DNA of 64,000 nt, taken from Brachypterus glaber. Lineage: Eukaryota; Arthropoda; Insecta; Coleoptera; Kateretidae. A program made the position numbers and the translations under genes. Shown piece after piece: positions 47,110 through 57,184 of the stretch (positions are counted from its first letter, which is position 1; every line of letters begins with the position of its first letter). The notes below the pieces were generated by a model. That model did no database searches. It was not told the origin of the DNA and worked only from the letters and a program-made list of their open reading frames with translations. The stretch lies in contig OY294051.1 of NCBI GenBank assembly GCA_958510825.1, positions 33,396,998-33,460,997 of the forward strand, written 5' to 3'.

Positions 47110-47505
47110 GATGATCTATTTTACAAAAAAATAGAACCACCTTTAGTTTTTAAAAATTAATAATCGAATTTTATATATTTAATAATATTTAATAATAGAT
47201 AACAATAGTAGCTGTGAGAAAAAAAGTAAAGAACATTTTACAGTGATAGTAGACCAGGACTGGAGGGTAATGATAAGAAGAAGTGTGGGAATTACATATT
47301 ATTTTTTTTTAATATTTTTATCGGATCTTAGCACTTGTGTCTATCAAATTATTATACAGGATACATACGAGAAACTATATTTTATCCACAACGCTGTATT
47401 TTAGATTGAATTACTAGATAATTATTTGGTACATAGAAAAACCTGGATGTACCAAGTAATTATGTACCAACCATTTGAAATATTTGGCCCTTGGCTGTAT
47501 TGTTT
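47110..47505. other. AT-rich sequence, nothing recognised
   Basis: No feature supported. Confidence 0.4.
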
Positions 47506-47509
47506 TTGC

Positions 47510-47710
47510 ATACACGTAAAAACAACCAAGTTGCCTCAACCAAAAAAACACTAAAATACGGTTAACCTTTTACCTTTTTATAAGGCCATATTTTTTACCT
47601 TAGCTTAGTATTTGGTTACCATACACAGAATTCTGGTTGCACTAACGAAAAAAAAAATCGTTATTATACTATTTTTCTGGTCGAGGCAACTAAATTGTTT
47701 TTTTCGTGTA
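47510..47710. repeat. Repeat family D copy
   Basis: Ends with inverted GTAAAAACAACCAAGTTGCC and GGCAACTAAATTGTTTTTTT. Internal ATTCTGGTTGC and TTTTTCTGGTCG words match 4500-4700 and 50370-50490. Confidence 0.55.
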
Positions 47711-48129
47711 TCTACTAAAAGATGATGCGTCTTTTTAAATCACTCTGTACATAAAAATCGCAGTAAGCCTGGCACAAATTATCTACTCATCAAATCCATC
47801 GTTTGGCAGTAGATATCGTAATCGATTCATTTTTTTTCGGATGGTGTTTTGTTTAATTTAGTAAAGTGTCTCGTATTTGCCTTGCACAATAGGATTTCTA
47901 CTTATAAGGTTAGATATAATAATAAAATATAATAAATATTAAGTTTTTTTTTAAGAAAAATAACATTTGAAATCAAGTTAAGATCAAAAACACTCCATCT
48001 TCACTTTATCCGCGAAACAAACTTTGTAATTAAAAAAATTAATGAAAGAGTCTAGATTAATATGCAAAAATAAGCTGGACTGATTTTTTAAAATTATTTA
48101 CATTATGTGATTGATAAAAAAGTAACACA

Positions 48130-48630
48130 AAAAAAAAGGTCTTGTTCACCAGAAGTGACAAACAGTTCTATATATTTTTGGGGTCGCTGAATCTGAATCT
48201 GGGATTGGTTTGGCTCGATCAGATCGCATTTGGTTCCTAACCTCAAAAAAGTCATAAAATGTATCAACCATTATTTTCCGTGTGCCTGTGCACTGGACCA
48301 AGAAAAAAAAGTTCTTTTCCACCAGACGAGACAAGCATTTCTATACATTTTTGGCAGGGGCGGATTTATTTCATAAGGAAAAAAATTGCGCCTTCGCCAA
48401 AAATATAATTTTGTAGGTATTTCTATGCTAATATATCTCGCTGGAGGGGGCATGGCCCCCATGCCCCCCCCCCTAAATCCGCCCATGATTTTTGGGGTCG
48501 CTGAATTCGAGGTTAGGTAAGAAATGTGATCTGACCGAGTCAAACCAACCCAGGATTTGGATTCAGCGACCTTCAAAACGTATAGATATGTTTGTCTTGT
48601 CGGGTGGACAATGCCTTTTTTTTTCGTGTG
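48130..48630. mobile_element. Foldback element with GGGTCGCTGAATC arms, interrupted by a MITE
   Basis: The left arm GGGTCGCTGAATCTGAATCT, TTTGGCTCGATCAGATCGCA, CTAACCTC pairs with GAGGTTAGG, TGTGATCTGACCGAGTCAAA, GATTTGGATTCAGCGACC. The left segment is partly duplicated (TCACCAGAAGTGACAA and TCCACCAGACGAGACAA, each followed by TTTTTGGGGTCGCTGAA), and the second copy is split by the MITE at 48355-48487. Confidence 0.75.
48355..48487. mobile_element. hAT-like MITE, copy 2, with 8-bp target duplication
   Basis: CAGGGGCGGATTTA to TAAATCCGCCCATG, flanked by ATTTTTGG at 48347-48354 and 48488-48495. The interior matches the 11404 copy (CCAAAAATATAATTTT, GCTAATATATCTCGCTGG) but lacks about 22 bp next to the left end. 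Confidence 0.9.
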
Positions 48631-48639
48631 CCTGTGTAT

Positions 48640-50365
48640 TAGTAGAAAATTATTTATTTCAGTGTAGGGGTAGTTTGGGATCATTCGTACACGGGGCATA
48701 TTCGTACATTATGTCTTACGTAAAAACCAAAAGGTTTTATTACTCGTATTTTCGTTCGTACATAGCTCTTTTCGTGCCAGATCTGCCAGTGAGTGGCAGG
48801 CGTCCTCAGCCACCATCGAGAAGTAGTACAGTAAAAAAACTATTTTAACGCTCCTAAAATTACTTTAGCGCCTACAATTTTATTTGGTGTATGTGGGATA
48901 TAAAGTGCTTCTGTTTCAGATATTTTTTTATGGTAAGTAAACATAGTTAAAATTATGTTTTAATAATAAATAAAAAAAGTATTTATACTTAAATCTTGGG
49001 GTACGAAGGTAATGTTTTAAAAAGCGCATTTTTTCATTTATATTTTAATTTAAATTTTCTTCAATAGTTTTTTTCTATAGATAAATTCATGTTAGTTTGA
49101 TTGATAAGGAAAAATAGAATTAAAAATATTTGAAAGATTTTACAACGAAATCTGTAAAAACTGCGAAGGGTCCCAAACTTCCCCTATGTAGTCAGATAAA
49201 AAAAGCATCGCTCAAATCCCAAATAGCGGTCACGTGCTCCGAGACAAACTAAAAAACCGACGAAAAACTTTTTTCGGGGGGAAGTTCCTAACAATGCCTT
49301 TTCCTCTGCGATTTTGCCTCCCTCAATTATTAACAATTTAGCTATCCACTTTGGTAATAGCGCGCGGTTTCACGAGTACACTTGTCAAGTGTGCTTTGGA
49401 AAAACGAGGCAGACAAATGAACGTCGCTTGTAATGTGCCTCCTTCGATCCTTAAATGATTTTTGCAGATGTAAAGAGGGCTCTCTTTTTGCTTTTAATTG
49501 GACTATATTGTTAAATTAATGGCGATTAGAGCCATATCCTAGGGATAGTTAAACGCGTGCAGCTTATCAAAATTTCAGCAGTTTTTACTTTTCCCGAAAA
49601 AATTGTGATCGATATATTTTTTTACCAAAATTAAAAATAAAAAATACTAAAATCCATTACACAGCTCTACAAAATAAAACACATTCCACGGTACCTGGGT
49701 TCTGTCAACGGGTTCTGTCTACTTAATGCCCATTTTCTAGACTGATGACTAAAAGTTATCTAATATACAGTGTATGGTACCATTTGATCCTTTTTGGGAA
49801 TCATCAACACTGTGTATCCTGTATGTTATTAATATTTAAATTAAACGTTAGATAGATATAAAAGTATGGTGCCATCTATTGATGTGGTCACTGTTATATG
49901 TTAACTTGTTAAAACAGACAAATTAATTGGAATTTTGACAGATTATTCTAATTTTCAGCAAAAAATATTGAAATTTTTAAAAAATTTGACTCCATGTTGG
50001 TTCCGCCATTTTGAATTTAAAAATTTTAAAATCGTATTCGGTTTCAGCAATCTTAAAACGCATTTTCAAAAGTATTGTGTAATTTGTCAAAATTGTAATT
50101 ATTTATTATTTTTTAAAAAGTTTGGGATTAATTATCTCCTGTGTAATTTAACGTACGTATATTTATTGCCTAAATAATCTTATTTCATAATTCGTGGGTA
50201 AATTTCAAAAACGATAACTTTTGACCCTTTTAACCTAAAGGGTTCAAGTTTTTACCAAAACTTTTTGTATAAATATCTCTGCGGGAATTGTATATGAACA
50301 TAAGGGGTTGACAAGGAGGTTTTTGGGGCTAATTTGTTTTACAAGTTCGAATTATGTCAACCTGA
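48640..50365. other. Mostly unassigned; CCATGTTGG fragment at 49940-50060
   Basis: A GC-richer stretch at 49200-49480 holds no open frame or RNA motif I can name. The 118-codon open frame at 48492-48848 overlaps the foldback arm and is rejected. Confidence 0.35.
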
Positions 50366-50369
50366 TAAA

Positions 50370-50490
50370 TAGTTAAATAAGAACCAACTATTTTTCTGGT
50401 TGCCGCAACCAGAAATCTGGTAAGCGCAACCATACAACTTATTGTGATAACCAAAAACACAAATTAGATTTTATGGATCTGGTAAACACA
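50370..50490. repeat. Repeat family D copy
   Basis: CTATTTTTCTGGTTGCCGCA and ACCAGAAATCTGGTAAGCGC match the 4540-4580 segment. Confidence 0.55.
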
Positions 50491-50609
50491 GCAATTTGTC
50501 TAATGTTTATAGCTTACCCCGATTCTCTTCAGTGCGCTCTTATTTGCAACGGAATCTAACCATAGACAGGGAAAGACCTACAAAGCCGTTGCGGAAAAGT
50601 GTGATAAAT

Positions 50610-50980
50610 GTGCCTCGCGCATCTGCGATAAACTTGCACATGCGCCCTATTATTGTTGTTTTTGACAAGTATTTTTTAACCTAGTTTTATGTGTTAAATA
50701 AAATTTATAAAAAATGCAACAAAAAACAATAAATATCTACGAAGAAACGTCGAAATATTTTTTTTTAAATTATTTTATAAGAATATTTCGAGGTGTGTTT
50801 GAATTTCGGGATTTTGTACACCTACTTTGAGTACACCAGGGATTAGCCCTTTGCTCTTCATAAAGCAACAATAAAGGTCATGTTTATAAATTTAAGTTAT
50901 AAACAAATGCAGCAAAAAAAAAATTAAAACACAGAAGTCGAAAAATGAACAGAAACAAACGACGATCTGACAGCACTGAC
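50610..50980 (-). repeat. Repeat family F, copy 2
   Basis: Reverse complement of 19325-19700, with small indels (GCGCATCTGCGATAAACTTG, GTACACCTACTTTGAGTACA, CCCTTTGCTCTTCATAAAGC). Confidence 0.7.
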
Positions 50981-51005
50981 AGTATAAACAAACTACTAAT
51001 AATTA

Positions 51006-51105
51006 GTCATCCCAGTATTGGTTTGACATATCCCTATTTTCGGACATTTTAAGATTTTTACTGGGGGATTTTTGGAAATACGACAAACGAATACTGGGAT
51101 GATGA
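51006..51105. mobile_element. Small TIR element (TCATCCCAGTATT)
   Basis: TCATCCCAGTATTGGTTTG pairs with CAAACGAATACTGGGATGA across about 100 bp, with a G-rich centre. No coding. Confidence 0.78.
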
Positions 51106-51109
51106 ATTG

Positions 51110-52160
51110 TTTTACGACCGACAGCATTTCACAGCTAACAGAGATGCGTACTGCGCAAGGTCAGATATATTGCCTTGCGTCATTTCGCTGCCCCGTTCTG
51201 TCACAAAATAATCTTGCGCAGGCTGGACTTTGAATCCTATTTTCTTCTCTATGAATCTAACCATTTTATCTTTTTCATATACATTTTAAAAACCTTATTT
51301 TAAATTATGTTATGGCAAGTGTTCTCTTTAAAAGAGGAAAGCAGTATTTTGTCTTCACATAATTATGCTTTATTTTGACTATATTTTATAAATAATATAA
51401 TTTACGACTCATAAATTACACAAAATTTATTTATGTTTATTTTTGTACAAGATCACTCGATGTCTCATTGACTTTTAAACAATTTTTGTTGCTTAACAAG
51501 CAATATTTTCATAATTAAATCGTGTCTGGTGTTACAGTTGATTTGTTTGGGTAGAACTATATTTAAATATATGAAGAATAACTTGTTATGATTTTGAAGA
51601 TAGGATGTGAAAAACTGCACCATCTATAAAGAAAGATATAAATTATTTTTTCATAGAAACAAAGTAAAACACGTACGTAAAATATAAAAATAAAAAATAC
51701 ATTTCCTTTTATTGATCAAGAAGTTGCAAATGGCATGATACATTGATCTTTAGTTACAGTACAGTACAAAAAATATAATATTATTGGCAATGCTCCAGCA
51801 TCTTAATATAAATTAATAATTATAGAATCTTTTTCCAAAACTTTTTCTCATAATGTTTGTGTTCTTTTTTTCTCTTTTTCACAACCTTATTAAACCTTCA
51901 ATTACCTATATAAAAACTGCTCAGCCAGAACTAGAGGTTAGTAAGATTTTTGCAAATTCAATAATTTTATTTTAGGCTTTATTTATCTAAAAGGAACTTG
52001 TTTTCTTTCTGGTTGAAAAAAAATCCGGACTTACTCAATAATAAATTTCGAAAAATATATATCTAGAATTTTTAAAAATAAGAATAGTACTAACCTATTG
52101 CAAATAAATCGATAAATAAAATATTATAAGAATATACGAGCACGACAAAAAAGAAGAGAT
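51110..52160. other. AT-rich sequence, nothing recognised
   Basis: No feature supported. Confidence 0.4.
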
Positions 52161-52165
52161 ATTGT

Positions 52166-52419
52166 CAACGAACTAATAACTCTTCTCTCTAGAATAGGAA
52201 TTTCATTTGTAAAAACTGACAAAAACGTAGCCAACATATACATTTGTCTGTCTTACTCGCACAGCTTTGTTCTAACAGAGACAACAATAACAGTTACTGG
52301 TAATTGTTATTGTTCATGCCTGAATATACCTACTATTTGTTTACAAACAAACCGAGATGTTGGCGATACTTTATATTAACGGTATGAGTATTCTAGAGAG
52401 AAGAGTTGTTAGTTCGTTG
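52166..52419. mobile_element. TIR MITE (CAACGAACTAATAACTC), copy 2
   Basis: CAACGAACTAATAACTCTTC pairs with GAAGAGTTGTTAGTTCGTTG. It is very close to 40157-40408 along its whole length (for example CAGTTACTGGTAATTGTTA and ACCGAGATGTTGGCGATACT). TATTG words lie outside both ends, but the exact target duplication is unclear. Confidence 0.85.
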
Positions 52420-52649
52420 GGTATTGCCCAATAAAAAAATCATCATTATAATTACCATAGTAATCACTGATTACTACACAGGCCAAAAAGTATAGTCTAG
52501 TATCCTTTTTCTTTACTTTCTCTACCCCAGGTTTTTTTTGGTAAACTAAAATTAAATAATCATATTAGCGCCCCTTATTTAGGGCTCTCTATGAACCTGT
52601 AATATATCAATAACACTAGGCAATACGGTTTCTTGCCCTGATTGCAGTC

Positions 52650-52870
52650 ATATGTTTTTTTAACTAGTTTTGGGTCGCTGAGGCCGAATCTGGCCTCAGA
52701 AATTTTTAAACTTCATTATTTCATGGACTTATATCTCAAAAATGTGAGGTGCTGGAATTTTTATAAGGTCAGGTTCGGATTCTACGCCCTTATAATAGTA
52801 AGAAAAATGTACCCACCCATCGGGGCAAAAAAAAGTTGCGATTTGTTGCATAGTACTAGTGTAATAGTGT
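52650..52870 (+). repeat. Diverged repeat related to 30005-30115
   Basis: Shares GATTCTACGCCCTT, AGTAAGAAAA and TTGCGATTTGTTGCATAGT. It includes a GGTCGCTGAGGCCGAATCTGG block that recalls the 48130 foldback. Confidence 0.45.
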
Positions 52871-52914
52871 AATGTTGTAATGAACAAATAAATAATTTTA
52901 TTTTATTTATTAAA

Positions 52915-53122
52915 AAGTCCAGGACTTGTGTGGGCTAGTAGTAGAGGGAACCACCGCCTTTAATTGACTTTCGAACCAATATATCTAGGGAATACGCCTT
53001 CGCCAAATTTCAATTATTAATTAACTGAAAAAGGTAATCGGCGCCAGTGAGGTTTGAACTCACGATCATTGGCTCAGTGTCAATGCTATATCGATGCCTT
53101 AGACCGCTGAGCTAATTCTCCC
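52915..53122 (-). mobile_element. tRNA-derived SINE, copy 2
   Basis: The minus strand begins GGGAGAATTAGCTCAGCGGT, a tRNA-like acceptor/D-arm with box A (TAGCTCAGCGG, about 53103-53114), then box B GTTCAAACC (53051-53059) in a T-arm-like context, then a body shared with 18155-18345 ending CCCACACAAGTCCTGGACTT. These are internal Pol III promoter elements. AATAAATAA-type flanks on both sides may be a target duplication, though they are low complexity. It is not a functional tRNA: no complete cloverleaf or 3' end. Confidence 0.85.
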
Positions 53123-53129
53123 AATAAAT

Positions 53130-54850
53130 AAATTACTTTTCCCGAAAAAATTCTTGCGTTAGTAAAAAAAATTTAAAATGACAGTTTACAGGAAATTTCT
53201 GACAACGATAACTTTAGAACACTTTTAACCATAGATTCCTTATCCAAAAATTGAAGTGGGTAAAATGGGGTAAAAAGTGTCATATTAAAAAATTAATTTT
53301 TTAAATATTTTTTTTTTTCGTTTTTTTGAAAAAATTGTTTTTTCATTTTGGTTTTTTGTTTTAACGAACCTAGCGTACAAGGAAACATATTCTTTTGTTG
53401 GCAGTAATATTTTTTTATCAGAATTTTTTTTGTTATCTGCAATTTTCAACATCCGATTTTCACACAGAGAAAGAAGTTACTGCAAGCTTTGCAGGAATTC
53501 GGCAAAAAGCACGTTCTACAATCCGTTGATCAATAGTTATGACCATAGTTTAAATTTATGGGCTTTTATGTTTCTTTCCTTGTGATGTATCGGGTTCACT
53601 GTTTTATGAGATTCTCAGGAGCCCGTAATTCTTGTAACTTCTAATGTTGGATCTTGTTTCACAAGTCCTATTTTTAACCATACATCTTCAATATTGTAAT
53701 TGGCAATACTGATTTAGCATCACTCTTTAAAAAGTTATATTAAAGAGGTTTATGAATACTGACTGCTCTGCTTCTCAAACTGTTTTTGTCCGAATTGATT
53801 CTAGTCCAGTCCAATAACGAGAAATCCCTGTGTTAAATTGCAATAAATGTACATGGGCTGATATTTTAAAGGGTAGTAGTGGATAGTAACGGAACACTCC
53901 TATTAGTTTTTCACCGAGTGATTTGCGTAAGGGGTGTCCGCTATCTTGAATTTTAGTGGTGCGTGCGGTTATCTCTCTAAATATGCATCTTACGATAAAT
54001 ACACATAACAAATTGTTGAGGAGAAAATTTCCAACAATTTTTGTTTGAATCAATTTTTTAATATATTAATATATTATTATTAATATATTAATATATTAAT
54101 AACATTCGAGTTATAAATATTCAAAAATGGCCATGTTGGGGGTGAAATTGTTTTTCTCGATTTTTCAGCTAAATTATTCATCGGAGGATAAAAGTGGTTA
54201 AGAGCAAACTTGTAGCTCTTGAAATTCTCTATAAGTTTTATATATTATGCATTTTCATAAGTATTTATTTGCGAGCCTAGAACTTTTTGGTAACGGTTTT
54301 ACCCGTCTAAAAATCATTACTGTTAAAAAAAGTGAAAAAAGTAGGTTTTAAGGAAATATCAGACTGTTTGTTTGTTTGTAAACCTTATAACTTTTAAACA
54401 AAATTGCTAATTTAGAAATTCTTTCATCAAAGTATTCAGAACCTTTGAAGTTGTCCTGTCAAATATGGTTAACAGTGGTGGAGCTATTTTCCTAACAAGT
54501 GCGGAAAGAGGCCCTTTTCCGCACTCGATTACATTTTCCTGAACGACGCGTATCGGAGTTCAGGCAAGCAACCGAGTACCCCATATGCGTGAGGAAAGAG
54601 TGATCTTTCTGCAAGCTCGTAGGAAAAAGTAATTTCGGTGACCGAAATTGGTTCAGATTTTGCTGAAATTTGTACTCGCAAAAATTGAGGTTCAGCGAGA
54701 TTTTTCACTGTCACAGAAAAATATTTTTTTCTTTGTTTTTTTTCTCTTGGTAATTGTAACAATAATATAAGTTTAAAAGTTCAACAAAACTTTTTTAAAA
54801 AAGATAAAGATACTTTTTACATTATATTGTATTAATTGTAATATAACTTT
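53130..54850. other. Mostly unassigned; small hairpins
   Basis: TATTAATATATTAATA-type simple sequence lies at 54060-54102. A hairpin TGCGGAAA-GAGGCCCT-TTTCCGCA lies at about 54501-54525. No coding. Confidence 0.4.
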
Positions 54851-54854
54851 AAAA

Positions 54855-55232
54855 AGTCTTTTAAACAAGATGTATCGTATTTATCAGGACAATCGTAGTT
54901 CAGCCATCTTAATTAACGATATTTTAATCGGTGGCTCCATCTAGCGGAAATTATTGATTTAAATGCAGACCAGTAATAATTAGTTTACAGACCTGTAATT
55001 ACGACCTTCCCGAGCTTTATTAACACATGTAAAGTAACTATTAATAAAGCTCGGGAAGTACTTGATTACTGGTCTAGACCTGTAAACTAAATATTACTGG
55101 TCTGCATTTAAATCAGTAATTTCCGCTAGATGGCGCTACCGATTAAAATCGTTAAACAGGATTGCTGAACTGTTGTTGTCATGATAAACACGAATATAAT
55201 CTAATACATTTTGTTAAAAAGACTTAAATTGT
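54855..55232. mobile_element. Foldback element, ~150-bp imperfect arms
   Basis: Long inverted arms: CCATCTAGCGGAAATTATTG with CAGTAATTTCCGCTAGATGG; AAATGCAGACCAGTAATAAT with ATATTACTGGTCTGCATTT; TTCCCGAGCTTTATTA with TAATAAAGCTCGGGAA around ACACATGTAAAGTAACTAT. The outer flanks (AAAAAGTCTTTTAAACAAGA) pair too. No ORF or ribozyme core found. Confidence 0.82.
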
Positions 55233-55529
55233 ACATTTTAGTCAATGTTTTTTTTTTGAGACTGAGAAGGATAATAATTATTATAAACGGTGCCTTGTGA
55301 GCTATCAACAAATGTTTTTTGTGGTTGTTTTTTTTTGGGTTCTAAGTATGTGAAATTTCAGTTTTATATGGTTGTGCTTGTCCTGTAAAATGCAGGAAAA
55401 TGATTTGTGGTAAATATGAAAAGAACTAAAAAACAAAGTATTGTAGTATTATTTCCTTCATTTGAATTTAAATATCTGGGTTTCCAAAAAATTTGTACTT
55501 TATTTTTAAATAAAAATGGTTCCGAATAA

Positions 55530-55626
55530 AATAGTATACAGGTCTCCCGGAAAATGGTACTTTTCCTCAAATTATAAATGGTCTCGGAAAAGTAGTATTT
55601 TCCGAGTCCACCTGTAATATACTATT
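55530..55626. repeat. Small inverted-repeat element
   Basis: AATAGTATACAGGT pairs with ACCTGTAATATACTATT. Inner GGAAAATGGTACTTTTCC and GGAAAAGTAGTATTTTCC are two further hairpins. Confidence 0.72.
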
Positions 55627-55629
55627 AAA

Positions 55630-56500
55630 ACCAGCACTGTATCTATCTAGTTCTCTTTAACTATGGAAGTTAATATCAATATTTGATAAATGGCAAATAT
55701 CAAATATTAGCGTCATCCTATATGCACCCTTTATTTGCCAAAAACAGACACAAATTTAATTAGTTCAAAATCTATTTTAGATAGCTATTGTATTAAAACA
55801 AATTTAATTTGGCAACAGCTATATATAATTCATCTTAAACAAACAGCAAGCATATTGCGAATGCCAATGTGGCCACAGCCTCCTATCTACATGATACTGT
55901 GGCCCCGGGCGATGAACGTGCGCACGCCCATGATAAACAGACGATTTCACTATTACACAGCTACAAAACAAAATAAAATCGATTTCAAACAGACTTGTTA
56001 ATATATTGATTTCTCTAAAATTTGGGCTGCTGAATCCAAATCTAAACGCAAAATTTCCCTATCACTACAGGTTTTTATGAAAAATATAATGTCTGTACAG
56101 ATACATATTGTATTTTTAACATTATCCACCAAACTAGACCAAATTTAGAATAGAATAAAATAAAACAGAATAGAATATTTATTTACACAAATTTATTTAC
56201 ATTAATACTAAGTTGTTCAAAAAACAATGAATTGTTAACACAACACACTATATAAAATATAGAGAAGTCAAAAGTTTGATAATAATTATATCAATAACTA
56301 TAATATAAAATAATACATACAATATTAAAGATTGATTTACTCAAGTATTAACACTAAACTAACTAAGAATTAAACCAATGAAATGAATTATGTTAAATAA
56401 TTTCATTGTCAAGGTTTTAGTTATTTTATTTTTTATTCTATGATAAATTATTCATTAAAAACTACAGTACATTGAAAATCGGTTACTGTACTACATACTA
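55630..56500. other. Unassigned
   Basis: An 88-codon open frame (55735-56001) has no recognisable domain. Nothing else is supported. Confidence 0.35.
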
Positions 56501-56504
56501 AACG

Positions 56505-57180
56505 TTTTTTCCTGTATGGAATCCCACGAAAGTTTAGTTAACATTCACTGGTTGCTACAGACTTTAACTTACAGTTACCAGAACTATAACAACATTAAGT
56601 ATTACTGTAACAACTAGTAAATGTTTACTAAACTTTCGTGGGGTTTCATATATGCAAAAACGTTCAGTATGCAGTACAATAACTGATTCTCAGTGTATGT
56701 GAAAACATTTAGGGGAAATTTTCTTTTACATATTTTTACCAGAACTATAACAACGTTAAGTATTACTGTAACAACTAGTAAATGTTTCCCAAACTTTCGT
56801 GGGGTTCCATATATGCAAAAACGTTCAGTATGCAGTACAGTAACCGATCCACAGTGTATGCGAAAACATTTAGGGGAAATTTTCTTTTAAATATTTTTAC
56901 CAGAACTATAACAACGTTAAGTATTACTGTAACAACTAGTAAATGTTTCCCAAACTTTCGTGGGGTTCCATATATGCAAAAACGTTCAGTATGCAGTACA
57001 GTAACCGATCCACAGTGTATGCGAAAGCATTTAGGGGAAATTTTCTTTTAAATATTTTTACCAGAACTATAACAACGTTAACTATTACTGTAACAACTAG
57101 TAAATGTTTCCCAAACTTGCAACCGATTCACAGTGTTTGTGAACACATTTGGGGGATTTTTTTTTTCTTTTAAATATTTT
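56505..57180. mobile_element. Inverted arm plus 161-bp tandem array
   Basis: The marker ACCAGAACTATAACAAC starts at 56577, 56738, 56899 and 57060, exactly 161 bp apart. Units share GTAACAACTAGTAAATGTTT, CAAACTTTCGTGGGGTTCCA and CATTTAGGGGAAATTTTC. The segment 56505-56560 is an inverted copy of the CCCACGAAAGTTTAG part, so the structure is an inverted repeat with the right arm amplified. Overlapping open frames of 65-89 codons repeat with the units and are not genes. Confidence 0.85.
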
Positions 57181-57184
57181 TTTG

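Noticed and set aside
52915..53122. Genuine tRNA gene
   Set aside because: The tRNA-like head continues into a repeat body shared with 18155-18345 and lacks a proper anticodon arm and acceptor 3' strand; it is a SINE.
56693..57173. Overlapping open frames with repeated protein segments
   Set aside because: Translation of the 161-bp tandem array; frames shift between units because 161 is not a multiple of three.
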